Assembly: GCA_020630835.1 (NCBI GenBank)
Contig: JAHDIL010000140.1
Coordinates: 253-5,633, forward strand
DNA length: 5,381 nucleotides
Origin: Verrucomicrobiota bacterium
GTDB taxonomy: Bacteria > Verrucomicrobiota > Verrucomicrobiia > Verrucomicrobiales > DEV007
Reading direction: 5' to 3'
Part shown: positions 1-5,381 of the stretch, piece by piece
How positions within the stretch are numbered: the first letter of the stretch is position 1
How the letters are laid out: every line of letters begins with the position of its first letter
The notes under the pieces: model-generated
Databases searched by the model: none
Told to the model about the DNA's origin: nothing
Seen by the model: the letters and a program-made list of their open reading frames with translations, nothing else
Program-made: the position numbers and the translations under genes

Positions 1-18
1 AATTCACGTCAATGGGTT

Positions 19-336
19 TTACTCGTTAAACAATCTTCTTGTTGATGAACTTATATCTCTGAAATAATGAATCTTAGCTCCTTTGCTAATTAACAAGCTC
101 AAAAAGTCTTCTGCCGAAAACTCCAGGGCTGCGGTGTCCGCTTTTTCTAAGTGCGCATGCAGCAGCTTATCGTAATCCATGCCGCGCTCGATGAGGTAGA
201 TGCGGCGGCGATCCGAGAAGAGCTTTTCGAGATGGAGAAGATCCTCAAACGAAAGACGATTCGCCACTAATAGAGCGCCTTCCTCAGGCACGTGAGTTCG
301 TCCATAAATCTCGAGATTGGTGCTTTCTAGGGCCAT
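19..336 (-). CDS. Short PlsC-like acyltransferase fragment, probably truncated
   Basis: Predicted protein of 105 residues. Residues 11-36 resemble the N-terminal block of PlsC/LPLAT acyltransferases (1-acylglycerol-3-phosphate or Aas type): a YGRTHVP segment, then GALLVANRLSFED. In the family this block carries the catalytic HX4D motif (N-H-x-S-x-x-D). Here the histidine position is Arg27 while Asp32 is kept. Family members are usually about 200 residues or more and carry later FPEG-type and proline-containing motifs, which are absent. The last third (residues 75-105) is encoded by AT-rich DNA and is rich in AGA, ATA and TCA codons, unlike the first two thirds. I chose the ATG at 334-336 because the frame upstream, open to 495, gives low-quality, non-family sequence. 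No Shine-Dalgarno site is visible. It is transcribed away from the symporter genes. It is probably a non-catalytic remnant or a truncated gene; a short unrelated protein with chance similarity cannot be excluded. Confidence 0.5.
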   Translation of the reverse strand: MALESTNLEIYGRTHVPEEGALLVANRLSFEDLLHLEKLFSDRRRIYLIERGMDYDKLLHAHLEKADTAALEFSAEDFLSLLISKGAKIHYFRDISSSTRRLFNE

Positions 337-427
337 GATTAGGAATGGAGACGAGGTTAAAGGCTTTTTCGAGCCATTTGTGAGAATTTGCTTTTCAGCG
401 GATAGAAAATTTGGGAGAAGCTCAGCC

Positions 428-453
428 TTGCCACGGCATTGTTTCGGTATACT
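428..453 (+). promoter_or_regulatory. Candidate promoter upstream of the symporter unit
   Basis: TATACT at 448-453 matches the sigma70 -10 consensus at five of six positions and lies about 70 bases before the DUF4212 start codon. TTGCCA at 428-433 matches the -35 consensus at five of six positions, but the spacing is only 14 bases, shorter than the usual 16-18. The -10 box is the stronger half of this call. It sits in the divergent intergenic region, where a promoter for the symporter genes is expected. The pattern could be chance. Confidence 0.25.
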
Positions 454-506
454 TCTTGATGGACAAGACGATCCGGGCGAGGGAAGCATTCGCAAGATTG
501 ATCCTT

Positions 507-518
507 TTTTCTAGAAAA
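507..518. repeat. Perfect 12-bp palindrome before the DUF4212 start
   Basis: TTTTCTAGAAAA reads the same on both strands and ends three bases before the ATG at 522. It has no loop, so it is unlikely to act as an RNA hairpin; a dimeric DNA-binding protein could recognise it. Palindromes made of A and T tracts also arise by chance, so a regulatory role is only a possibility. Confidence 0.4.
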
Positions 519-521
519 GCT

Positions 522-785
522 ATGAGTGAAACCAAGTCGAAGAGTTTGAATAAGCAGGAGTATTGGCGGGCAAATTTGACCTGGGTGGGCGCATTGCTGG
601 CCGTTTGGTTTCTTGTCTCATACGGTTGCGGTGTGCTTTGGGTCGATCAGCTGGATCAGATTCGTATCGGGGGATTTCGACTTGGTTTCTGGTTTGCGCA
701 ACAGGGGAGCATTTATGTTTTCGTCGTCCTCATTGCCGTTTACGTGCTGGTCATGCAAGGCCTGGATCGGAAGTTTCGTGGCTGA
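522..785 (+). CDS. DUF4212 small subunit of a sodium:solute symporter
   Basis: Protein of 87 residues, the usual size for DUF4212 (putative solute:sodium symporter small subunit). It has the family hallmarks: a YWRANL motif at residues 14-19, a first membrane helix at about 20-40 with a YGCG turn, the block GGFRLGFWFAQQGSIYVFVV at 50-69, a second helix at about 60-78, and a short charged tail ending LDRKFRG. It is an inner-membrane protein thought to accompany the large symporter subunit; its exact role is not established. The symporter gene starts 38 bases downstream on the same strand, the standard arrangement for this pair, so the two are probably co-transcribed. The frame is open further upstream, to 411, but the MSETKSKSLN start at 522 gives the family length and N-terminus. 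The purine run AGAAAAG before the ATG is a poor ribosome site. Confidence 0.93.
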   Translation: MSETKSKSLNKQEYWRANLTWVGALLAVWFLVSYGCGVLWVDQLDQIRIGGFRLGFWFAQQGSIYVFVVLIAVYVLVMQGLDRKFRG

Positions 786-823
786 CTCGAGTTTGAGCTT
801 GGAGATAAAAGAAAGTTAAGACT

Positions 824-2545
824 ATGGATCCTGTGCAAGTTTGGACTCTTGGAATCGTCATTGTTACATTCGCTCTTTATATCGGCATTGCCATCTGGTC
901 ACGTGCCGCCTCGACAGGGGAGTTTTTTGTAGCGGGTAAGGGTGTGCCTGCTGTCGCCAATGGCATGGCCACTGCTGCTGACTGGATGAGCGCTGCCTCA
1001 TTCATCTCCATGGCCGGTATCATCTCCTTCGCGGGTCGTGATGGGGCCAAGTATCTTATGGGCTGGACGGGTGGCTATGTCTTGTTGGCGCTGTTGCTTG
1101 CCCCATACCTTCGCAAGCATGGAAAGTTCACGGTTCCTGATTTCGTAGGCGATCGTTACTACTCCGGTGTAGCTCGGGTTACGGCCGTTGTCTGTGCTTT
1201 GTTTGTGTCTTTCACGTATGTGTGCGGGCAGATGCAGGGCGTGGGCCTCGTCTTTGCCCGATTTCTGGAGATCGATGTCGATAAAGGCGTGATGATTGGG
1301 ATGGTCATCGTCTTTTTCTACGCGGTTATGGGTGGGATGAAGGGCATCACCTACACGCAGGTGGCCCAGTATTGTGTGCTCATCTTCGCTTTTATGGTGC
1401 CGGCCATTTTTATCTCTCTTCAGCTCACGGGGAGTCCTATACCTCAGGTTGGCATGGGGTCGCAGCTCGTTGGTTCAGATGTCTATCTGCTCGACAAGCT
1501 CGATCAACTGAGCACGGATCTAGGGTTTCGCGCTTACACGGAGGGCACGCATTCGAAACTCAATTTATTCTGCATTGTAGCTGCCCTCATGCTGGGGACG
1601 GCCGGCTTACCGCATGTCATCGTGCGCTTCTACACGGTTAAGAGCATGAAAGCGGCTCGTATCTCGGCCTTTTGGGCTCTGCTGTTTATTGCTATCCTCT
1701 ACACGACAGCTCCCGCCGTGTCCGTTTTTGCTCGATATAACTTGCTAGAAACCGTGCAGGACATGCCTCATGCGGAGGCGCCAAGTTGGTTTACGAACTG
1801 GGAAAAGACTGGCCTGATCACTTGGCAAGATGTCAACGGAGATGGCAAGATCCAATACACGGGTGATGATGCCGAGGCGAAAGGCTTGCCCGCGAATGAG
1901 CTAAACGTGAATCGTGATATCATGGTCCTGGCGAATCCTGAAATCGCTCAGCTGCCGAATTGGGTCATCGGTCTCGTGGCAGCGGGCGGACTGGCTGCTG
2001 CGCTATCGACGGCGGCAGGCTTGCTATTGGTGATTTCAACCTCAGTGGCCCATGACTTGGTGAAAACGACTTTCTTGCCCGATCTTTCAGACAAGAAAGA
2101 GCTCCTGTGTGCCCGAATCGCAGCGGCTGGAGCCGTAGTCGTAGCAGGGTATTTCGGCATGAATCCGCCGGACTACGTAGCGGCGGTGGTGGCTTTCGCA
2201 TTCGGGCTGGCGGCCTCGTCCTTTTTCCCCGTCATTATCATGGGTATCTTTACCAAGCGGATGAATCGCGAGGGTGCTGTAGCCGGGATGATCTGCGGCA
2301 CGCTTTTTACGGCGCTCTACATTCTCTATTTCGTTAAAATAGCCCCCGAGAAAAACAATGCAGAGCACTGGTGGTTCGGCATTTCGCCTGATGGCATCGG
2401 GACTCTCGGTATGTTGATCAATTTCTTAGTTGCTGCCGTTGTCTGCGCCTTTACACCAAAGCCGCCTGCGGAAATTAGCGACTTAGTCGATAATATTCGC
2501 GCTCCGCAAATGGATGGGGAAGAGCTGGAGATTTCTGATCATTGA
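824..2545 (+). CDS. Sodium:solute symporter large subunit, VC_2705/ActP-like
   Basis: Protein of 573 residues, a sodium:solute symporter (SSS, SLC5-like) of the inner membrane with about 13 helices. I see helix 1 at 6-26, the unwound Na+-site helix ATAADWMSAASF at 49-60, the SSS signature region YAVMGGMKGITYTQ at 166-179, and the sodium-site helix with ALSTAAG at 393-399. Ser395-Thr396 fall where vSGLT has Ser364-Ser365 and PutP has Ser340-Thr341; this alignment is from memory. A long extramembrane loop (about 305-378) holds an EF-hand-like stretch, DVNGDGKIQYTGD, at 336-348. The C-terminus has LVDNIRAP at 554-561, as in the VC_2705 subfamily. Pairing with DUF4212 fixes the subfamily. The closest characterised relatives take up acetate and similar monocarboxylates with Na+ or H+, so such a substrate is likely but unproven. 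GGAG at 801-804 is 19 bases before the ATG, rather far for a ribosome site. The length is normal and nothing is broken. Confidence 0.96.
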   Translation: MDPVQVWTLGIVIVTFALYIGIAIWSRAASTGEFFVAGKGVPAVANGMATAADWMSAASFISMAGIISFAGRDGAKYLMGWTGGYVLLALLLAPYLRKHGKFTVPDFVGDRYYSGVARVTAVVCALFVSFTYVCGQMQGVGLVFARFLEIDVDKGVMIGMVIVFFYAVMGGMKGITYTQVAQYCVLIFAFMVPAIFISLQLTGSPIPQVGMGSQLVGSDVYLLDKLDQLSTDLGFRAYTEGTHSKLNLFCIVAALMLGTAGLPHVIVRFYTVKSMKAARISAFWALLFIAILYTTAPAVSVFARYNLLETVQDMPHAEAPSWFTNWEKTGLITWQDVNGDGKIQYTGDDAEAKGLPANELNVNRDIMVLANPEIAQLPNWVIGLVAAGGLAAALSTAAGLLLVISTSVAHDLVKTTFLPDLSDKKELLCARIAAAGAVVVAGYFGMNPPDYVAAVVAFAFGLAASSFFPVIIMGIFTKRMNREGAVAGMICGTLFTALYILYFVKIAPEKNNAEHWWFGISPDGIGTLGMLINFLVAAVVCAFTPKPPAEISDLVDNIRAPQMDGEELEISDH

Positions 2546-2573
2546 GCCTAGCGCCGGGATCTACTCTCGAGGT

Positions 2574-2660
2574 ATGAAGCGTTCTGCTTGCATCGGGTTT
2601 CTGTTTTCGGCGACTTCCTGCATTCATGTCGCGAGTCCAGACGATGTCACTGAGCGATGA
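2574..2660 (+). pseudogene. Signal-peptide ORF, possible broken 5' end of the next gene
   Basis: A 28-codon frame starts MKRSACIGFLFSATSC and ends at TGA 2658-2660. It looks like a secretion signal: a basic N-terminus (Lys2, Arg3), a hydrophobic core at about 5-17, then HVAS as a possible cleavage region. ATSC could be a weak lipobox, giving a lipoprotein. It begins 28 bases after the symporter stop. The frame directly downstream (2626-2868) is +1 relative to it and has no signal of its own. A +1 shift at the stop, CGA TGA C, would join the two frames exactly. The simplest readings are a frameshift mutation, a sequencing error, or coincidence. GAGG at 2569-2572 is too close to the ATG to be a normal ribosome site. 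Confidence 0.3.
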
Positions 2661-2868
2661 CGGTTGGACTCTAGTGAGCAAGCCGCGTTTGAGCGAAGGC
2701 AACCCCAGCTGGATAAGTTCCAAATGGCGAGATAGTGACGGGGAGCCGATAACATCCTATATCGTCACGTATTTTGGCAAGCGCACCGCCATTGTTCATG
2801 CCCTGGTCTCAAGTGAAGGTAGTGATGTCGATGCGCGCCGAGTGCTCAGCTCTTATCAGGAGAGGTGA
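2626..2868 (+). CDS. Hypothetical small protein, possibly the mature part of a secreted protein
   Basis: I do not recognise a family for this 80-residue frame. It looks protein-like: SDDGWTLVSKPRL near the start, a likely beta-hairpin ITSYIVTYFGKRTAIVHALV at about 42-61, and a likely C-terminal helix, DVDARRVLSSYQER. It has no membrane segment and no signal peptide from its own ATG codons (2626 or 2644), and neither start has a ribosome site. The frame is open upstream to 2578, where it overlaps the out-of-frame signal-peptide ORF, which suggests the true product was a roughly 95-residue exported protein. It lies between the symporter and the MrpD-like pair with no visible promoter of its own. 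It could be an intact cytoplasmic orphan, a pseudogene, or a chance frame. Confidence 0.42.
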   Translation: MSRVQTMSLSDDGWTLVSKPRLSEGNPSWISSKWRDSDGEPITSYIVTYFGKRTAIVHALVSSEGSDVDARRVLSSYQER

Positions 2869-3025
2869 GGCCGAAGAATAAGCCATGGAGGCTGCGGAGT
2901 GACACCGTAAATTCTGTCTGAGGAGCACTGGCTTTTGTCATGATTCCCTTCCTTATGATCGCTGGTATCCTTTTTGAATGGTCTCCTTGACCTGGCGGGC
3001 TTTTACCTCTTGTTTGATCTGCATT

Positions 3026-3373
3026 ATGGCTACCCCCTCAGAAGAAATTTCTTCGCATCCTGAATTTCGCAAAGGCACCAGTGTGGCAGGCTCTCTCAGG
3101 GTGGCATTCCGCATTCTTGTGGTTTCAGCGCTGATTCTTCTAGCTCTGGAATTTCTCCTATTCCTCGCGCATAAGCGGCATGGGTATTTTGGGTTCGACG
3201 GTTGGTTCGGCAGCTATGCCATTCTTGGTCTTGGTGGTTGTCTAGCCTTAATGTTTATCGCACGGATCGTTGGGGCTATTTTGGTGCGTTCCGACGAAAA
3301 AAACGATCCCGAAACCATTGAAACTTGGGAGGTGAAGGACGATCCCGATCAGGCTGAGGCCGCTGCTCCGTAA
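3026..3373 (+). CDS. Small two-helix membrane protein paired with the MrpD-like subunit
   Basis: Protein of 115 residues. It has a hydrophilic N-terminus (1-24), membrane helix 1 at about 26-48 (RILVVSALILLALEFLLFL), a short loop HKRHGYFGFDGWFG at 49-62, membrane helix 2 at about 63-87, and an acidic tail from about 89 to 112. This layout, with the His- and aromatic-rich loop and the Gly- and Cys-containing second helix, resembles small proteins I recall beside MrpD-like antiporter subunits in other bacteria, where no function is assigned. The 55-base spacing to the large subunit on the same strand supports a joint operon and a role as an accessory or assembly subunit in the inner membrane. 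I chose MATPSEE at 3026; an in-frame ATG at 2978 would add 16 residues (MVSLTWRAF...) that look like non-coding leader. No ribosome site precedes either start. Confidence 0.8.
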   Translation: MATPSEEISSHPEFRKGTSVAGSLRVAFRILVVSALILLALEFLLFLAHKRHGYFGFDGWFGSYAILGLGGCLALMFIARIVGAILVRSDEKNDPETIETWEVKDDPDQAEAAAP

Positions 3374-3428
3374 GTCTCGCCAGATTTTATCGTTACTCCT
3401 TCTACTATCCTCCCTCACCACATTTCCT

Positions 3429-5267
3429 ATGGATTGGACTACCTTACATCCCTCGCTCATTCTTTTGCTCGGCGCGTTGTTGGTCATTTTCACCCGCGGG
3501 TGGTTGCGCTCTGTCGTCACGCTGATCGCTCCGGCTCTCGCCTTTTGGCAGATTGTCACCTTACCAGAGGGGATGCACCTCCCTTGGGATCGATTCGCAG
3601 ATTCTATCGGGACGCTGGAGTGGTTGAGAGTGGACTCTCTCTCGCGACTTTTCGGGATCGTTTTCACGATCAACGCTGTCGGCGCTTTTCTATTCGCCTT
3701 TTATGTGAAGAAGTCTCAGCAGCATGTGGCGGCACTGGTCTACGTGGCTGGAGCCATAGGCTGTGCTTTTGCGGGAGATTTGATCTCGCTTTATGTCTTT
3801 TGGGAGTCCATGGCAGTGAGCTCGACGTTTATCTTGCTGAGTCGTCAGACGGATTTAGCTCGAGCCGCAGCTTTTCGATATGTGTTAATCCATCTTTTCG
3901 GAGGCCTGCTCTTCCTAGCGGGCCTGCTTATCACGGTAGCGGCTCCCGGCGGCTCGATTGCGTTTGATGGCTTCGATTTCTCTACCCAGCAGAACGCGGG
4001 GACTTGGCTCATTCTGATTGGGATGTTGGTTAATGCGGCCATGCCTCCTTTCTCGGCTTGGCTCAGTGAGTCTTATCCAGCGGCAACGGTTACCGGCGGG
4101 GTTATCCTCAGTGCTTACACGACGAAGACGGCTATTTACGCTCTCGTGCGTGGCTACGCTGGTTGGGAACCGCTGGTGTGGATCGGTTGCATCATGGCTA
4201 TAGGGGGAGTGATCTACGCCTTTCTGGAGCACGATATGCGGCGTATCCTCGCCTACTCGGTCATTAATCAGTTGGGCTTTATGATCTGCGGCGTCGGACT
4301 GGGAACGGATCTGGCGATTAATGGGGCAGCTTCGCATGCCTTTGCCTGTATTTTTTACACCTCGCTGCTTTGGATGGCAGCCGGAGCTGTGCTCTACCGG
4401 ACGAAGAAAAGCCATGTCTGGGAGCTGGGGGGCGTCGCTTCCTCCATGCCGCTGACGGCCGCGATGGCTCTGGTCGGCGCTTTTGCTATCATGGCCCTGC
4501 CTGGGTTTTCGGGATTTACGACGAAAACAATGATCATCTATGAAGCGCACCACGGTGACCGTTTCTGGCCGTGGCTCCTTCTGGAAATAGCCTCTGCGGG
4601 CGCTGTTTTCCACGCTGGCTTAAAAATGCCTTATCTCGTTTTTTTCCGTCGTAACAAAGCGCTTGCTCCCGTAAAAGAAGCTCCGCCAACGATGCTTGCT
4701 GCTATGACGCTGATGGCGGGCTTGTGCCTTGTTATCGGGTGCGTTCCTGAGACACTCTATAGTCTGTTGCCGACTACGGTAAAATATCAGGCGTTTACAG
4801 CGGAGCATGTCGTGCTGCAGCTACAATTACTGGTTTTCGCGGGTATGGCCTTTTTCCTTTTGCTCCCCGTCTTTAAGCGTGCGCGGGCGCACACGGTAGA
4901 CTTCGATATTCTTTATCGCAGAGCGGCCCAAGGGTTCTATGCCGGTATGGATCGATCCCTTAACGGAGCAAATGCAGCTGTCGCCGCTTTTGTGCAGGGG
5001 CGACTCGTGAAAGAAGTTTGCCATTTCTTTGAGGCCGGTGCGTCACGACTGGCTTGTTACCTGATGACTCCTGTGTGGATGATGCAGGGTCTGTCGCGTG
5101 ATGAGATGGGAGAGGAGCGCGCGCGTCTCTTTAAGCGTGCACGCCGCGGTGCTTTCCCTATCGGTTTAACGGCCTTGTTTGCCGCGTTTTTCCTCGCGTT
5201 GCTCTCCATTCTAGTGCTGATCGCGGGGCAAGCGACAGTTCATGCTGGTCAAGGCGGGGGCCACTAA
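3429..5267 (+). CDS. Proton-conducting membrane transporter, MrpD/NuoL/NuoM superfamily
   Basis: Protein of 612 residues, an antiporter-like subunit related to Na+/H+ antiporter subunit D (MrpD, COG0651 type) and complex I NuoL/M/N. It has about 14 core helices plus one at the C-terminus (577-600). Residues 64-92 (LRVDSLSRLFG...) resemble the N-terminal extension domain; the proton-conducting core runs from about 112 to 405. Ion-path residues are present: Glu126 in LYVFWESMAV (helix 5), Lys233 in SAYTTKTAIYALVRGY (helix 7), His268 and Arg271-Arg272 in EHDMRRILAYS, and Lys399 in HAGLKMPYLVFF (helix 12). PPFSAWL at 206-212 has Ser209 where many relatives have His. The C-terminal part (490-576), starting VDFDILYRR, is hydrophilic to amphipathic and precedes the last helix. 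No other Mrp, complex I or DabA (DUF2309) gene is in view, so it is not a standard Mrp operon here. Which ion it moves cannot be read from the sequence. No ribosome site is visible; the 38 bases before the ATG are 82% pyrimidine. Confidence 0.93.
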   Translation: MDWTTLHPSLILLLGALLVIFTRGWLRSVVTLIAPALAFWQIVTLPEGMHLPWDRFADSIGTLEWLRVDSLSRLFGIVFTINAVGAFLFAFYVKKSQQHVAALVYVAGAIGCAFAGDLISLYVFWESMAVSSTFILLSRQTDLARAAAFRYVLIHLFGGLLFLAGLLITVAAPGGSIAFDGFDFSTQQNAGTWLILIGMLVNAAMPPFSAWLSESYPAATVTGGVILSAYTTKTAIYALVRGYAGWEPLVWIGCIMAIGGVIYAFLEHDMRRILAYSVINQLGFMICGVGLGTDLAINGAASHAFACIFYTSLLWMAAGAVLYRTKKSHVWELGGVASSMPLTAAMALVGAFAIMALPGFSGFTTKTMIIYEAHHGDRFWPWLLLEIASAGAVFHAGLKMPYLVFFRRNKALAPVKEAPPTMLAAMTLMAGLCLVIGCVPETLYSLLPTTVKYQAFTAEHVVLQLQLLVFAGMAFFLLLPVFKRARAHTVDFDILYRRAAQGFYAGMDRSLNGANAAVAAFVQGRLVKEVCHFFEAGASRLACYLMTPVWMMQGLSRDEMGEERARLFKRARRGAFPIGLTALFAAFFLALLSILVLIAGQATVHAGQGGGH

Positions 5268-5290
5268 GGGAGGGATTCGACCTTTTTATT

Positions 5291-5381
5291 ATGGCCCTAT
5301 CAGATGAATCGGCCATGCTTCTGGCCGTCGCAGAGGGCCAGAAAGGTCATGGGCGAACTGCCCCCAATCCCCCTGTTGGTG
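5291..5381 (+). CDS. ribD: RibD, riboflavin biosynthesis deaminase/reductase, N-terminus only
   Basis: Only the first 30 codons are in the window; the gene runs off the right edge. The start MALSDESAMLLAVAEG followed by GRTAPNPPVG (residues 21-30) matches the N-terminus of RibD, where an AL-x-LA-type helix leads into T-x-PNP-x-VG. TadA and other cytidine-deaminase-fold enzymes lack the PNP-x-VG form. RibD is cytoplasmic. Its deaminase domain acts on the pyrimidine formed from GTP by RibA, and its reductase domain then reduces the ribose. The zinc-binding motifs and the reductase domain would lie beyond the window and cannot be checked. It starts 23 bases after the MrpD-like stop, so it may be read through from that operon. 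AGGGAGG at 5267-5273 is the best Shine-Dalgarno sequence in the window, but it lies 17 bases before the ATG, longer than usual. No FMN riboswitch precedes it in the short gap. Confidence 0.85.
   Translation, partial: MALSDESAMLLAVAEGQKGHGRTAPNPPVG

Noticed and set aside
337..495. N-terminal extension of the - strand acyltransferase-like frame up to 495
   Set aside because: The 53 extra residues are rich in Pro, Ser and Lys, show no family similarity, and would overlap the likely promoter region of the divergent symporter unit.
411..521. Upstream start for the DUF4212 gene at 411 or 459
   Set aside because: The extra residues do not resemble the family and would run through the candidate -10 box; the ATG at 522 gives the normal length and N-terminus.
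2881..2893. Possible hairpin AGCC ATGGA GGCT as a terminator
   Set aside because: The stem is only four base pairs and is not followed by a run of T.
2935..2959. TTGTCA (2935-2940) and TATGAT (2954-2959) as a promoter for the two-helix protein gene
   Set aside because: Each hexamer matches at five of six positions, but the spacing is only 13 bases, too short for a sigma70 promoter, and no better partner is nearby.
2940..2990. Tiny hydrophobic ORF MIPFLMIAGILFEWSP
   Set aside because: Sixteen codons with no ribosome site and no recognisable leader-peptide features; expected by chance in a T-rich stretch.
3915..4613. Long - strand open frame of 232 codons
   Set aside because: It is antisense to the core of the MrpD-like gene, gives low-complexity sequence rich in Arg, His and Ser, and has no family features.
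3429..5267. Assignment of the large subunit as DabB of an inorganic carbon uptake system
   Set aside because: The domain is shared with DabB, but no DabA (DUF2309) gene lies in the window and the neighbouring small protein is far too short to be DabA.

Overview
This is a bacterial chromosomal stretch of about 50% GC. It is dominated by membrane transport genes on the + strand, followed by the start of a riboflavin biosynthesis gene. One short gene lies divergently on the - strand at the left edge. The gene content and the near absence of Shine-Dalgarno sites would suit an aquatic, sodium-using bacterium. Verrucomicrobiota (Opitutae-like) is my low-confidence guess, and marine Proteobacteria are an alternative. 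No phylogenetic marker gene is present to settle this.

Layout. Positions 19-336 (-) encode a short protein resembling only the N-terminal block of PlsC-type acyltransferases. Its 3' third lies in markedly AT-rich DNA and its catalytic histidine position is arginine. Positions 337-521 are a divergent intergenic region with one candidate -10 box and a perfect 12-bp palindrome just before the next start codon. Positions 522-785 and 824-2545 (+) are a confident two-gene unit: a small DUF4212 subunit and a sodium:solute symporter of the VC_2705/ActP-like type, likely taking up acetate or a related small carboxylate with Na+.

Positions 2546-3025 hold no confident gene. They contain an unrecognised 80-residue reading frame (2626-2868) preceded by an overlapping, out-of-frame signal-peptide-like ORF (2574-2660). 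Together these look like a secreted protein split by a +1 frame change. The remaining 2869-3025 shows nothing I can support.

Positions 3026-3373 encode a small two-helix membrane protein. Positions 3429-5267 encode a 612-residue proton-conducting membrane subunit of the MrpD/NuoL/NuoM superfamily. They form a compact pair without the other Mrp or complex I subunits. Positions 5291 to the end carry the first 30 codons of ribD.

How they may work together: the symporter spends a sodium gradient and the MrpD-like pair may build or use a Na+ or H+ gradient, so a shared ion economy is plausible but is inference. I found no RNA gene, insertion sequence, CRISPR array, origin or convincing terminator. 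Nothing here is clearly a new defence or mobile system. The points most worth checking are the split secreted protein and the solitary two-gene ion-translocation module.
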